64,000 bases of DNA. Origin: Vibrio parahaemolyticus (GTDB taxonomy: Bacteria > Pseudomonadota > Gammaproteobacteria > Enterobacterales > Vibrionaceae). The stretch covers positions 1,747,789 through 1,811,788 of the forward strand of contig NZ_UHIL01000002.1 in the NCBI RefSeq assembly GCF_900460535.1, given 5' to 3'. This document shows, piece after piece, positions 18,178-27,075 of this stretch (position 1 is the stretch's first letter; every line of letters starts with the position of its first letter). A program made the position numbers and the translations under genes. The notes under the pieces were generated by a model. The model was given only the letters and a program-made list of their open reading frames with translations, ran no database searches and was not told where the DNA came from.

Positions 18178-19272
18178 TTAAACTTCGTCACGACGACGTT
18201 CGTTACAAAGCTTGATAGCGCGCTCAAGTAATTCTAGCGCGGATTGCTCACACTCAGGCAGAGCTGCATCACTTTCACCAATTGGCGTTACGCGGTCACC
18301 CCACTTCAACACTGCAGCACCCCACGTCAAACCTGCACCAAACGCAGCCAAAAGCATGTTATCGCCAGGATTGACTCGGCCTTGCTCTACCGCCTCACAC
18401 AATGCAATTGGCACCGTTGCCGCAGAGGTATTGCCGTAGTTTTGAATGTTCACAAACGCTTTGTCTTGAGGAATACCGGAAAGGTCGCACAGCGTTTGAA
18501 TAATACGGATGTTCGCTTGATGCGGAATCACCACATCAATTTGTTCCGTCGTCAACTGAGATGCTTTCAGTACGGTTTTCGCCGCTAGGCCCATGCCTTT
18601 CACTGCGCGTTTGAAGATCTCTTGACCCACAAAGTTGAAATCCCAGTAACCGTTATCTTCCGCAAAGCGGTCCATACAAGTACCAAACTTCGGCACAGAA
18701 AGAATATCGCGACCTTTGGCATCACAACCAATTTGCGATTGCAGCAAGCCCGTTTCTTTCTCTGTGCGAGATAGAACCACCGCACCCGCGCCGTCACCAA
18801 ATAGAACCGCGGTATCACGCATCGCCCAGTCAATGTAGAAAGACAAGCGTTCCGCACCGATGATGATGGCGTGTCGATAGTTACCGGACTGAATCAAACG
18901 CGTGCCCGTTTCTAGGCCGTATACAAAACCGGTACATGCAGCGTTTAAGTCGAAAGCCGCCGCTGAGCGAATGCCCAGATTTTGCTGCACTTTAGACGCA
19001 ATGTTTGGAATAAGTGAATCAGGAGAGCACGTTGCAACAATGATTAGGTCGATTTCGCTTGCTTCAACGCCTGCTCTTGCCAACGCATGCTGAGCGGCTA
19101 CTGTCGCCATATCTGAAGTATTTACATGGCTAATACGGCGATTTTCGATACCTGTTCGGGTGCGAATCCACTCATCTGAAGTATCAAGGAAAGTGCTAAG
19201 ATCATCGTTAGAGAGCACGGTTGGCGGAACACATTTCCCCCAACCTGTAATTTCAGCGTAGTAATTTGTCAT
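18178..19272 (-). CDS. Beta-ketoacyl-ACP synthase III (FabH paralogue)
   Basis: A 364-residue KAS III enzyme. It condenses acetyl-CoA or another acyl-CoA with malonyl-ACP to start fatty-acid synthesis. The catalytic triad is visible: Cys in AACTGFVYG, His in PHQANIRI, Asn in [13 protein letters not shown]-type segment [14 protein letters not shown] near the end. About 35 extra C-terminal residues ([16 protein letters not shown]) go beyond typical FabH. It stands alone, outside a fab operon, so it is probably a second FabH with its own substrate preference (inference). Confidence 0.9.
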   Translation of the reverse strand: MTNYYAEITGWGKCVPPTVLSNDDLSTFLDTSDEWIRTRTGIENRRISHVNTSDMATVAAQHALARAGVEASEIDLIIVATCSPDSLIPNIASKVQQNLGIRSAAAFDLNAACTGFVYGLETGTRLIQSGNYRHAIIIGAERLSFYIDWAMRDTAVLFGDGAGAVVLSRTEKETGLLQSQIGCDAKGRDILSVPKFGTCMDRFAEDNGYWDFNFVGQEIFKRAVKGMGLAAKTVLKASQLTTEQIDVVIPHQANIRIIQTLCDLSGIPQDKAFVNIQNYGNTSAATVPIALCEAVEQGRVNPGDNMLLAAFGAGLTWGAAVLKWGDRVTPIGESDAALPECEQSALELLERAIKLCNERRRDEV

Positions 19273-19311
19273 CGCAGACCTATTTATTGTTGTATTTTAA
19301 TGAAATATCTA

Positions 19312-19329
19312 AGAACCTGATCCGGTTCT
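19312..19329. promoter_or_regulatory. Inverted repeat between fabH paralogue and trxC
   Basis: AGAACC-N6-GGTTCT, a perfect 6-base inverted repeat in the divergent promoter region. The binding protein is unknown. Confidence 0.4.
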
Positions 19330-19438
19330 ATTATAAAACTTGCTATTCCATAAAATTTGCAAGTAAAAAGAAAGTATACGCATTATGAAGCTGACTGGTA
19401 AGTCATGTTTTCATCAAGTTGTTATAAAGGAAGAAGTC

Positions 19439-19873
19439 ATGTCATCGTTTAAAACTCGTTGCCCATCTTGTGGCGGTTTAAATCGTGTCCCTAACGAGCG
19501 TGTTGCAGAATCTGCAACGTGCGGTAAATGCAAGAGCCCACTTTTAGATGGCGCGCCTATTGAAGGTACACTCGATAACTTTTCTGCACTATTAGAAAGC
19601 TCAACGCCAGTTGTCGTTGATTTTTGGGCTCCATGGTGCAATCCGTGCGTCGGCTTTGCTCCTGTTTTCTCGGATGTCGCGCAAGAACAAGCCGGAACGG
19701 CTCGTTTTGTAAAGATTGATACTGAAGCCCAACAACAGCTTGCGGCGCAATTTGGTATTCGCAGCATTCCAACCATCATGGTATTTAAGAACGGTCAGCG
19801 CGTTGATATGCTGAATGGTGCGTTGCCTAAATCGCAGTTTGATCAATGGTTAAATCAAGCACTTACAAAATAA
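19439..19873 (+). CDS. trxC: Thioredoxin 2 (TrxC)
   Basis: A 144-residue zinc-binding thioredoxin. The N-terminal zinc domain has two CXXC pairs (CPSCGG and CGKC), followed by a thioredoxin fold with redox site WAPWCNPC and the cis-proline segment RSIPTIMVFKNG. The usual site is WCGPC; here Asn replaces Gly. It is a cytoplasmic disulfide reductase, in E. coli under OxyR control. The ATG at 19439 is preceded by AAAGGAAGAA and gives the family's normal N-terminus; an earlier ATG at 19385 would add 18 unrelated residues. Confidence 0.93.
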   Translation: MSSFKTRCPSCGGLNRVPNERVAESATCGKCKSPLLDGAPIEGTLDNFSALLESSTPVVVDFWAPWCNPCVGFAPVFSDVAQEQAGTARFVKIDTEAQQQLAAQFGIRSIPTIMVFKNGQRVDMLNGALPKSQFDQWLNQALTK

Positions 19874-19884
19874 TTCTAGCCTTG

Positions 19885-19910
19885 AGCCTGCCAATCTGGC
19901 AGGCTTTTTT
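19885..19910 (+). terminator. Terminator of trxC
   Basis: Stem AGCCTGCCA/TGGCAGGCT with a 3-base loop, followed by six T. Confidence 0.9.
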
Positions 19911-19933
19911 ATGCAGCAAATTGCCATATAATT

Positions 19934-19954
19934 TCGACAAATTTTATTTGTCGA
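19934..19954. promoter_or_regulatory. Perfect inverted repeat, probable operator of the MFS gene
   Basis: TCGACAAA and TTTGTCGA separated by five bases, immediately followed by a further GTCG-ATA-CGAC repeat (19950-19960). It sits about 96 bases before the MFS start and after the trxC terminator, so a repressor operator is likely; no regulator gene is adjacent. Confidence 0.5.
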
Positions 19955-20049
19955 TACGACACAAATTTATCATTTTACATGCCTACTAATTAGCCTCATA
20001 TTCGCGCCGAATAACCCCCAGATTTCTCTTAATTTATAGGCGCAAAACA

Positions 20050-21210
20050 TTGGAAAACACAGTCGTTTCTGCAGCATCACCACGAGTTACAGTTCCAGTC
20101 GTCGCACTGTCTCTTTACGCGGTTGCTTCAGGCTATTTGATGAGCTTGATCCCACTCATGCTCGGCGAATACAACATCTCTGCTGATTACGCGAGTTGGT
20201 TGGCGAGCGTGTTTTATGGCGGCTTGTTGATTGGTGCCATGTTTATCGAACGCATTGTTCGCAATGTTGGCCACCGCAAAGCATTTATTGGCTGTTTGGC
20301 TGCCTTTTCGCTCACCATCGTTGCCCTACCAGCATTCCCGAATGGCCTAGTTTGGCTCGTTGCGCGCTTTATTGCTGGTGTCGCGGTTGCTGGTGTATTC
20401 GTGATCGTTGAATCCTGGTTGATGTCAGGCGACGAAGCATCACGCGCAAAACGCCTAAGCCTATACATGCTTTCTCTATACGGCGGCTCGGCTCTAGGTC
20501 AATTTGGTATTGGCGTTCTTGGCGTAAGTGGCGGCGTACCCTTTGTTGCGATTACAACATTGATCCTAATGGCGATGCTGGTACTGATGTTTATTGATTG
20601 CGAACAACCGAATAGCCATGAATCGACTTCATTGTCATTCAAACAGATTGCAAAACTCAATCATGCAGCGATCATCGGTTGCGTCGTATCTGGTTTAACC
20701 TTGGGTGCGATTTACGGTCTTATGCCTGTTGAATTGGCGAACCGTAAAATTACCCACCAAGACATTGGTACGCTTATGGCGTTGGTGATCCTTGGCGGCA
20801 TGTTGGTTCAACCTATGGTGACCACATTAAACAAATACATGAGCCGAACAGTCTTAATGGCGTTTTTCTGTATTTTGGGTATTTTCTCTATCGGTTTGAC
20901 GTTCATCTCTACGTCTACCGCAGTGTTGGCGGCGTCGCTTTTCCTATTGGGCATGGCCACGTTTGCTCTATATCCAGTGGCAATCAACCTCGGCTGTGAA
21001 GGACTTGATGAACGCTTTATTGTCTCTGCAACTCAAGTCATGCTGTTTAGCTACAGCGTAGGCTCAGTAGCAGGCCCAGTGGTCGCAGACAAATTTATGG
21101 GCCAAGTACACGGCTTGTTGGGTTACTTGTTTGCGGCTTTGGTAACGACATGCGTTTACATGTTGCTTGCAGCGAGCAAAACCAAACAGCAAATGGCTGC
21201 GGGCCTATAA
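20050..21210 (+). CDS. MFS transporter, YcaD-like
   Basis: A 386-residue major facilitator with about 12 membrane segments. Segments such as RFIAGVAVAGVFVIVESWLM resemble the YcaD group of putative efflux carriers. The substrate is unknown. The chosen start is TTG (20050); no ATG lies near the first membrane helix, and the weak upstream site TAGGCG is acceptable. It is a single-gene unit between a trxC terminator and its own terminator. Confidence 0.83.
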   Translation: MENTVVSAASPRVTVPVVALSLYAVASGYLMSLIPLMLGEYNISADYASWLASVFYGGLLIGAMFIERIVRNVGHRKAFIGCLAAFSLTIVALPAFPNGLVWLVARFIAGVAVAGVFVIVESWLMSGDEASRAKRLSLYMLSLYGGSALGQFGIGVLGVSGGVPFVAITTLILMAMLVLMFIDCEQPNSHESTSLSFKQIAKLNHAAIIGCVVSGLTLGAIYGLMPVELANRKITHQDIGTLMALVILGGMLVQPMVTTLNKYMSRTVLMAFFCILGIFSIGLTFISTSTAVLAASLFLLGMATFALYPVAINLGCEGLDERFIVSATQVMLFSYSVGSVAGPVVADKFMGQVHGLLGYLFAALVTTCVYMLLAASKTKQQMAAGL

Positions 21211-21236
21211 AGCTAAAACAACCAAATGACCATTGA

Positions 21237-21268
21237 AAACGAGGGCTATCTGCCCTCGTTTTTTTATG
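21237..21268. terminator. Bidirectional terminator
   Basis: Stem ACGAGGGC/GCCCTCGT with a 5-base loop and flanking A4/T7 runs between converging genes; it touches the 3' end of the AraC-type gene. Confidence 0.85.
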
Positions 21269-22157
21269 CGTTTTCCATTAACTGCTTTCGATAACGTGTT
21301 GGTGAAATGCCGTAGAACTTCTTAAATCGATGCGTAAAGTTGTACGGGTCTCGGTATCCCAATCGATTGGCAATCATCGCAATTGACCACGCCCGGTATT
21401 GCAACAAGTCAGCTGCTTTGTGCATTCGCAGCTCGATCAACTTGCTCCTCGGACTCATATTGAAGAGCTGTTTCGACAAACGGTTTAGCTGTTCTTCACT
21501 AATAAAACATCGCTTCGCCATTTCACTGACAGTCCAAGGCAAATGCAGTTGCCCTTCTATCTCATTAAACAAGGTCTGAACACGCGAAAGCGACGTACTG
21601 ATTGGCGTTTCCACACTTTGCACCAACCGTTGAACTTCACTGATCAATAACTGACGAAAACCAGAGCGTCCGCCGATTTCGTTGTAGAGTAAGGTCATCA
21701 ACGACCAAATCTGTTCTGAGCCACGAAATGGAATCACGCACTGGCCAAGATCATTGAGATGATGCCATGTAGGTGCATTTTGCGGCAGCAACCAGACCAT
21801 TTTCCAACTTCCCAAACGCGGGTTGATCTCGAAACGAAAGCAAGTGTCTACGGGCAAGATGGTCAGCGTATATGGTTCGATCTCCTTAACGCAGTTCGGC
21901 GTAATCAACACACCGCCGCCTTCTAACGTGAATAACAACGTATGCACGCCCACCTTGTCACGCTCAACGTGATAACCGTCGTGCAACTCAGCCAATCCCG
22001 CCATAAAAATATCGGCACGTTGCCATTCTGGAATTTCCGTTAGCGTAAGAAAACGTTCTTTGCACGCAGGCGCAAGGTAGACGTCATCGTGCCACTCATG
22101 TTGAGGAGAGAATTGACCGATGACGGATTTGCACAGGTTTTGTCGATTTTCGAACAT
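21264..22157 (-). CDS. AraC-family transcriptional regulator
   Basis: A 297-residue AraC/XylS regulator. The N-terminal cupin-like sensing domain is about residues 1-170, and two helix-turn-helix motifs occupy the last 100 residues (SEMAKRCFISEEQLNRLSK and ANRLGYRDPYNFTHRFKKF). It is divergent from a MATE efflux gene, with only 51 bases between the two starts, so it probably controls that pump (inference). Confidence 0.88.
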   Translation of the reverse strand: MFENRQNLCKSVIGQFSPQHEWHDDVYLAPACKERFLTLTEIPEWQRADIFMAGLAELHDGYHVERDKVGVHTLLFTLEGGGVLITPNCVKEIEPYTLTILPVDTCFRFEINPRLGSWKMVWLLPQNAPTWHHLNDLGQCVIPFRGSEQIWSLMTLLYNEIGGRSGFRQLLISEVQRLVQSVETPISTSLSRVQTLFNEIEGQLHLPWTVSEMAKRCFISEEQLNRLSKQLFNMSPRSKLIELRMHKAADLLQYRAWSIAMIANRLGYRDPYNFTHRFKKFYGISPTRYRKQLMENA

Positions 22158-22208
22158 GTATTTATGCTTCGGTTGGTTTTATATTCCCCCACAAACTGAG
22201 GAGTGACT

Positions 22209-23594
22209 ATGACGAACAATACTGACATCAAAAACCAAACAAATCCTATGTCTGGCGACTTGTTACGTCAGATTATTCGCTTAGGTTTTCCGGTCGCAAT
22301 CCAAAGCGCGCTTGTCGCGATATTGGCATTGGCTGATGTTCTCATGGTTAGTGACTTTGGTAAAGAAGCGACAGCGGCTGTGGGAATTGCGTCAAAATGG
22401 CATTTCGTGGCGATCATGATCATGGCCGGTCTAGCCTCTGCTAACGGCACGCTCGTTGCTCAATATTGGGGGCGAAATGATGCCGTCAGTGCCAAAACCG
22501 TCACTGGAATCGCCATCCGATTTGGCTTAAAAGTGCTTATCCCAGTGACGTTGATCATCACGCTTGGTAGCGAACTCATCATGCGTTTACAAACCAGCGA
22601 TACACGAGTGATTGAGTTGGGTGCGACTTACTTGTGGTATGCGTTTCCGGTGCTGTTGCTTACGCATATCGTCATCGTGCTCGAAGCCAGTATGCGCTCT
22701 TCGGGTGACACCGTTACTCCGCTATTAATGGGTGCAATGACCATCGTCCTTAATATTGGTTTAAATTTCTGGTTAATCAAAGGCGGCTTTGGCATCCCAG
22801 CAATGGGGGTCGCTGGTGCGGCATTCGCTACGACCATTTCTCGCTTGTTCCAAGTACTCGCCATGATTGCCTACATGCGTTGGCGTAAGCACTGGTTGCT
22901 GGAAGTAAAAGAAGGCTCTGAACGCCCTTCGCTGTGGCTGTCTTATCGTCGTCTTGCGCTGCCAATGACGCTAGGTGCGCTACTTTGGGCAATCGGCACC
23001 ATGGTTTATCAGATGATTTTTGGCCACATGGGGACAACCGAATTGGCAGTGTTTAGCATGCTCGGCCCATTTGAGTCACTCTGTTACTCGATTTTCTTTG
23101 GGATCTCTGTGGCGTGCTCTGTGATGATTGGTCAATCCTTGGGGCGTGATGCCTTTGAGCAAGCCGAACACATGGCAAAATTCTTTATCAAAGCAGTCTT
23201 TGTGTTTGGTATTTCCATCGGCGCACTGTTGCTTCTTAATCGTGAGTTGATCATTGCAGCATTGAATTTGGACAACCCTGAGCTTTACCCACTCGCAGCC
23301 CCTGCGGTGATGATTTTGTGCTGCGCGATTTGGTTGCGTATGTTGAACATGATCATCATTAACGGGATTATTCGAGCTGGTGGCGACAACGTATTCTGCT
23401 TACGCATGGACTTTATCGCCATGTGGATGACAGGCTTGCCACTTTGTGCAATCGCTGCGTTTGTTCTTGGTTGGGAGTTTAAGTACGTGTATGCACTGAT
23501 GATTGCAGAGGAAGTCGTTAAGTTGGCGTTGTGTTATCGTCGATACACGCAAAAGTATTGGATAAAGAATCTAACCGTCGTTACGACTTCTTAG
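22209..23594 (+). CDS. MATE-family efflux transporter
   Basis: A 461-residue multidrug and toxic compound extrusion transporter with about 12 membrane segments in two homologous halves. MATE pumps of the NorM type, common in Vibrio, export cationic drugs in exchange for Na+ or H+. The start is the ATG at 22209, preceded by GAGGAGTGA. It is adjacent to and divergent from an AraC regulator. The substrate cannot be told from sequence. Confidence 0.9.
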   Translation: MTNNTDIKNQTNPMSGDLLRQIIRLGFPVAIQSALVAILALADVLMVSDFGKEATAAVGIASKWHFVAIMIMAGLASANGTLVAQYWGRNDAVSAKTVTGIAIRFGLKVLIPVTLIITLGSELIMRLQTSDTRVIELGATYLWYAFPVLLLTHIVIVLEASMRSSGDTVTPLLMGAMTIVLNIGLNFWLIKGGFGIPAMGVAGAAFATTISRLFQVLAMIAYMRWRKHWLLEVKEGSERPSLWLSYRRLALPMTLGALLWAIGTMVYQMIFGHMGTTELAVFSMLGPFESLCYSIFFGISVACSVMIGQSLGRDAFEQAEHMAKFFIKAVFVFGISIGALLLLNRELIIAALNLDNPELYPLAAPAVMILCCAIWLRMLNMIIINGIIRAGGDNVFCLRMDFIAMWMTGLPLCAIAAFVLGWEFKYVYALMIAEEVVKLALCYRRYTQKYWIKNLTVVTTS

Positions 23595-23976
23595 TATCGC
23601 GTTCTGCATTGATTCTTTTGTGGCGGTTCGATGCATTGGCAGCTGGTTTTTCAGGAACCTCGCGTTTCTCGTGCAGCAGGTGCCGAACTGCCAGAATCGG
23701 ATGTTTTAGTAACATTCTCGGGCCTGAATAGCGCATCACTAAACGCATCTGTTCTTTAGGTTCGGGTTTATAGCAGTGGATTGGGCACTTGTTACACGTC
23801 GGTTTTTCTTCTCCGTATGGGCATCGGTCCAATCGCACTTCCGCGTAATCAAGCAGTTCACGGCATTCGCTACACAGCGCATCTCTGGTTCCATGATGAT
23901 CATGGCAATACACCTCCACCATCGCTTTGACGGTTTTAAATTCGGTGGCGAGTTTGCCAAGTAAAATATCGCTCAT
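23581..23976 (-). CDS. ygbA: Nitrous oxide-stimulated promoter family protein (YgbA)
   Basis: A small cysteine-rich protein of the YgbA_NO family. Conserved features are YCHDHH, LCSECRELLDYAEVRLDRCPYGE and KPTCNKCPIHCY, giving several CXXC pairs that could bind a metal or iron-sulfur cluster. E. coli ygbA belongs to the NsrR nitric-oxide regulon, and the family is thought to help recovery from nitrosative stress. The ATG at 23976 was chosen; a GTG at 23994 overlaps the stop of the upstream GNAT gene (GTGA) and would add six residues with tight coupling. Its 3' end runs into the MATE gene's 3' end. Confidence 0.88.
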   Translation of the reverse strand: MSDILLGKLATEFKTVKAMVEVYCHDHHGTRDALCSECRELLDYAEVRLDRCPYGEEKPTCNKCPIHCYKPEPKEQMRLVMRYSGPRMLLKHPILAVRHLLHEKREVPEKPAANASNRHKRINAERDTKKS

Positions 23977-23990
23977 GGTATTGCCCAAAA

Positions 23991-24500
23991 TCACAGCTGG
24001 AGAGTGTAGAGTTCTAAAGTTCGGCCATTATCATATTGCTGCTCAACACGTTCAAATTCGAAACCGAGTTTTTTCAGCAAACTTATACTACGAATATTAT
24101 CATTATTCGTAATCGCGAGCAGTTGACTAAGTTGCATCGCTTGTTTCGCGTACTCGATCACTGCCTTTGCTGCTTCTATAGCAAAACCTTGGCCGTAAGC
24201 TGAAGGAAGAAAACCATAGCCGATGTCGTAAGCGTTCAAGGTATCACGCTTCACTAACCCACAAATGCCTAGCGGCTGTTTTGTCTGCTTATCTTCAACC
24301 ACCAGCAAGCTCACACCTTTCTTTTCTTCCATACGCAGCATGTTCTCTTTGATGTAACGAACCGCTTCGTAATCGGTTCGCATTTGCTTATCCCCAACAA
24401 AGCGATAAAAGTCAGGGTGGTTGTAGAGCTCCAATATAAATGGCGCATCATCTACACTCACTAGACGCAGTATCAATCGTTCGGTGGTCAAAGTTTTCAT
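23991..24500 (-). CDS. GNAT-family N-acetyltransferase
   Basis: A 169-residue acetyltransferase of the RimJ/RimL type (acetyltransf_3), beginning MKTLTTERLILR. The acetyl-CoA-binding region includes GYGFLPSAYGQGFAIEAA, and LLKKLGFEFE lies near the end. The substrate is unknown. The ATG at 24500 has a GGAG ribosome site, so the longer frame to 24539 was not used. Its stop overlaps the possible GTG start of ygbA, suggesting co-transcription. Confidence 0.87.
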   Translation of the reverse strand: MKTLTTERLILRLVSVDDAPFILELYNHPDFYRFVGDKQMRTDYEAVRYIKENMLRMEEKKGVSLLVVEDKQTKQPLGICGLVKRDTLNAYDIGYGFLPSAYGQGFAIEAAKAVIEYAKQAMQLSQLLAITNNDNIRSISLLKKLGFEFERVEQQYDNGRTLELYTLQL

Positions 24501-24572
24501 ACGAACTCCATTATGGTTGTAACTTGGATGAAAAATCACTATCCTGCCCCGCTAAATTAAAGGACCAACACC

Positions 24573-24755
24573 ATGAACCGCAAGAAGAAAATCAATCAGA
24601 TCTTAAAAGCGAAGCAGAAGAAGCACAACGCGAAGCTGCATAAAAGCAACAAACCGCGCTACATCTCTAAAGCTGAGCGCGCGAAAATGGAAGCCGAAGA
24701 ACAACAGCAATCTTCTGAAAACGTTGTAGAGACAGCAACTGCTGACCAAGCTTAA
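24573..24755 (+). CDS. DUF2986 small basic protein
   Basis: A 60-residue protein with a lysine-rich N-terminal half (MNRKKKINQILKAKQKKHNA) and an acidic, Gln/Ser-rich C-terminal tail. The N-terminal half and the segment KPRYISKAERAKME match the DUF2986 family of Vibrio and Shewanella. The function is unknown; the charge suggests RNA or ribosome contact (inference). A good ribosome site (AAAGGACC) precedes it and a terminator follows. Confidence 0.82.
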   Translation: MNRKKKINQILKAKQKKHNAKLHKSNKPRYISKAERAKMEAEEQQQSSENVVETATADQA

Positions 24756-24761
24756 AAAGAA

Positions 24762-24786
24762 AAGCCGCATAATGCGGCTTTTTTAC
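24762..24786. terminator. Bidirectional terminator
   Basis: Stem AAGCCGCAT/ATGCGGCTT with T6 on the right and an A-rich left flank, between the DUF2986 gene and the converging receptor gene. Confidence 0.85.
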
Positions 24787-24807
24787 TTTTAGAAAAGAAT
24801 ATTGAAC

Positions 24808-26985
24808 TTAGTATTCAAGGCTGTAGTTCAGTGTAAACGTGCGGCCTCGACCTTTGTAATCATACGCCGCCGCATCGTAGTGAGCTGCGTACAAGATCTG
24901 TGCACGTTGGCCCCAAGCCGTGGTGTAATCTTCATCAAGCAGGTTTTGAATACCAAAGCCAAGCTGACCAACTGGCAAATTCACATTGCCCAGTAGATCA
25001 AACGTGGTGTAACCATCAAGCTTGTTGTTAGCATCATCTTCGTAATCAAACATGGTTTGGCTTTGTAGACGCACTGAATAATCATCCTGATAGTAAGCCG
25101 CCCAAGCGTTCGCTTTTGATGTGCTTGCTTTACCTGCGCTTAAGTCTTCCCACTTCCCGTTGGTTTTCAGCTCAGACACGACATAATGACCAGAAGCACC
25201 CAATAGGATGTCGCTGCTTACCCAATAATTGATGTTTGCTTCTGCGCCGTACACACGTTGCTCATCATCGACGTTGGTGATTAGAAGCGTCTTTTTATCG
25301 TACTTGATGGAGTTGTCCGACACCGAGTAGTAACCCGCCGCTTGCAGTGCAACAGTATCGGTATCTAAGCGATAACCAATTTCGTAGCTGTCCGTTTTAA
25401 TGCCCGACATTTTTGAATCGGCTACATTGATGCTGTCTTTGAGTGCGTAGTGCCCGTTGGCATCAACGGCCTCGTAGCTGCCTTGACCGTAGTATTTCGC
25501 TGGGTCTGCTAATTCAAAACCTTGTGAGAAGTTCGCCCACAATTGAGATTCTTCATTCAACTGATAAATTGTCCCAATATTAAACAAACTCACCGAGTAA
25601 TCAGTACTGCCACCCGGCACTGCATCAGCAGACACACCTTTGCCCGAAGCAATGTTCTTCTGCACGCTGTATGCGACAAAATCATCAATCTTGTTGTCCA
25701 TATATTGATAACGGTATCCCGCCTGCACAGACCAATCTTGATTGATTTGGTAATCCCCCTGCACAAACATCGCGTAAGATGTTACATCTACACCAGGATA
25801 ACGCCCCACTTCCGCATACGTTCGGTTAATTAGGTTACCTGAGTTGTCTGCGATGGTTTTGTCGAACAAAGCTTGATTGCTATCGAATCGATCTAAGTAT
25901 GCATCCACACCGTAAACGGCACTGAATGCACCCCAACTTTTCGCCAGCGCTAAACGCCCCGCAAACACTTCGGTTTCTTGTTGTGAAGAGCTTTGGTAAT
26001 ACGGTGTAAAAGTTTGATCTTCGCTGCGATAAGACAACTCACCAATCAATTGATGACCGAATACGTTGTCGTGTGCGTAGTTTGCACTTAAAAGTACACG
26101 CTCTGTACCATGCTCACGATCGGAATCGAACCCTTTTCGCACATCAACAAATTTGCTATTAACAATGTACAAGCCGTATGGCGAATCTTGCTGGCTGTCA
26201 TAGTATTGCGCGACAAGGTTTAACTTGCTGGCATCGGAGATTTGGATCTCTGCCGAACCCATAACATCAAGCGTTGAGTTATATTGCAGAGAACCTTGAG
26301 AAATGTCTGGCGTGACAATGTCACCATTTCCGTCAAATGCACCTTGTGTCTCAGAATACACCACTGAGCCACGTGCTTTTACGATGTCATTTCCACCAGC
26401 AACGGATTGTGCGACTTTGTAGTCAAAATCATCGCTGCTGTTGAAGCCTGACGTACCGCCGACAAAAGATTCAAACGCCAATTCATCTGAGTACGCTTTT
26501 TTAGTGATGATGTTAATGACACCACCCGTCGCACCAGCCCCATAAATGGAGGTCGCGCCTGAAAGCACTTCAATTCGTTCGATGTTGAACGGGTCAATCG
26601 CATCCAATTGACGACTGATAGGACGAGAAGATTGCAGAGAAACGCCATCAATCATGACCAGCATGGCTCTGCCACGCAGATTTTGGCCGTAGTTTGTCCG
26701 GCCGCCAGTGCCAACATCTAAAGAAGGGATCGTGGCAGAAAGAATATCACCCAGAGTTTTACCTGCTCGGTATTGTTGAGCAATTTCTTCTTGCCCTACA
26801 AACCAAACCGTACCGGGAATATCAGAGATGGATTTTGGCATGACGCTGCCAACCACGACTAATTGTTCATCTGCTGCGTTTTGAGACGCCAGTTGCTGAG
26901 CTTGTTCTGCAGCCAATGCGTGCGCTGCATATCCACTGCTCATCGCTAATACGATGAGGTTTAAAGAGAACTTCCTATTTGTCAT
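24808..26985 (-). CDS. iutA: TonB-dependent siderophore receptor, IutA-like
   Basis: A 725-residue outer-membrane receptor with signal peptide (ALA near residue 25), plug domain (ISDIPGTVWFVGQEEIAQQY, TNYGQNLRGR, NIERIEVLSGATSIYGAGAT) and beta-barrel ending in YKGRGRTFTLNYSLEY with a terminal aromatic residue. Long stretches are close to E. coli IutA, the aerobactin receptor, including SRQLDAIDPFNIERIEV and WGQRA. No siderophore biosynthesis genes are nearby, so it probably takes up aerobactin made by other bacteria, as known for Vibrio xenosiderophore use. A strong Fur box lies 33 bases upstream. Confidence 0.88.
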   Translation of the reverse strand: MTNRKFSLNLIVLAMSSGYAAHALAAEQAQQLASQNAADEQLVVVGSVMPKSISDIPGTVWFVGQEEIAQQYRAGKTLGDILSATIPSLDVGTGGRTNYGQNLRGRAMLVMIDGVSLQSSRPISRQLDAIDPFNIERIEVLSGATSIYGAGATGGVINIITKKAYSDELAFESFVGGTSGFNSSDDFDYKVAQSVAGGNDIVKARGSVVYSETQGAFDGNGDIVTPDISQGSLQYNSTLDVMGSAEIQISDASKLNLVAQYYDSQQDSPYGLYIVNSKFVDVRKGFDSDREHGTERVLLSANYAHDNVFGHQLIGELSYRSEDQTFTPYYQSSSQQETEVFAGRLALAKSWGAFSAVYGVDAYLDRFDSNQALFDKTIADNSGNLINRTYAEVGRYPGVDVTSYAMFVQGDYQINQDWSVQAGYRYQYMDNKIDDFVAYSVQKNIASGKGVSADAVPGGSTDYSVSLFNIGTIYQLNEESQLWANFSQGFELADPAKYYGQGSYEAVDANGHYALKDSINVADSKMSGIKTDSYEIGYRLDTDTVALQAAGYYSVSDNSIKYDKKTLLITNVDDEQRVYGAEANINYWVSSDILLGASGHYVVSELKTNGKWEDLSAGKASTSKANAWAAYYQDDYSVRLQSQTMFDYEDDANNKLDGYTTFDLLGNVNLPVGQLGFGIQNLLDEDYTTAWGQRAQILYAAHYDAAAYDYKGRGRTFTLNYSLEY

Positions 26986-27017
26986 TGTATTTATCTTTTT
27001 GTTGTAGCCAAAGAATC

Positions 27018-27036
27018 GACAATGATACTTATTATC
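27018..27036. promoter_or_regulatory. Fur box of the receptor gene
   Basis: GACAATGATACTTATTATC matches the 19-base Fur consensus GATAATGATAATCATTATC at 16 positions, directly upstream of the IutA-like gene. Confidence 0.85.
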
Positions 27037-27075
27037 AATAACAAATCGAGCACTGTTACATAGGTTAATAAGTTG

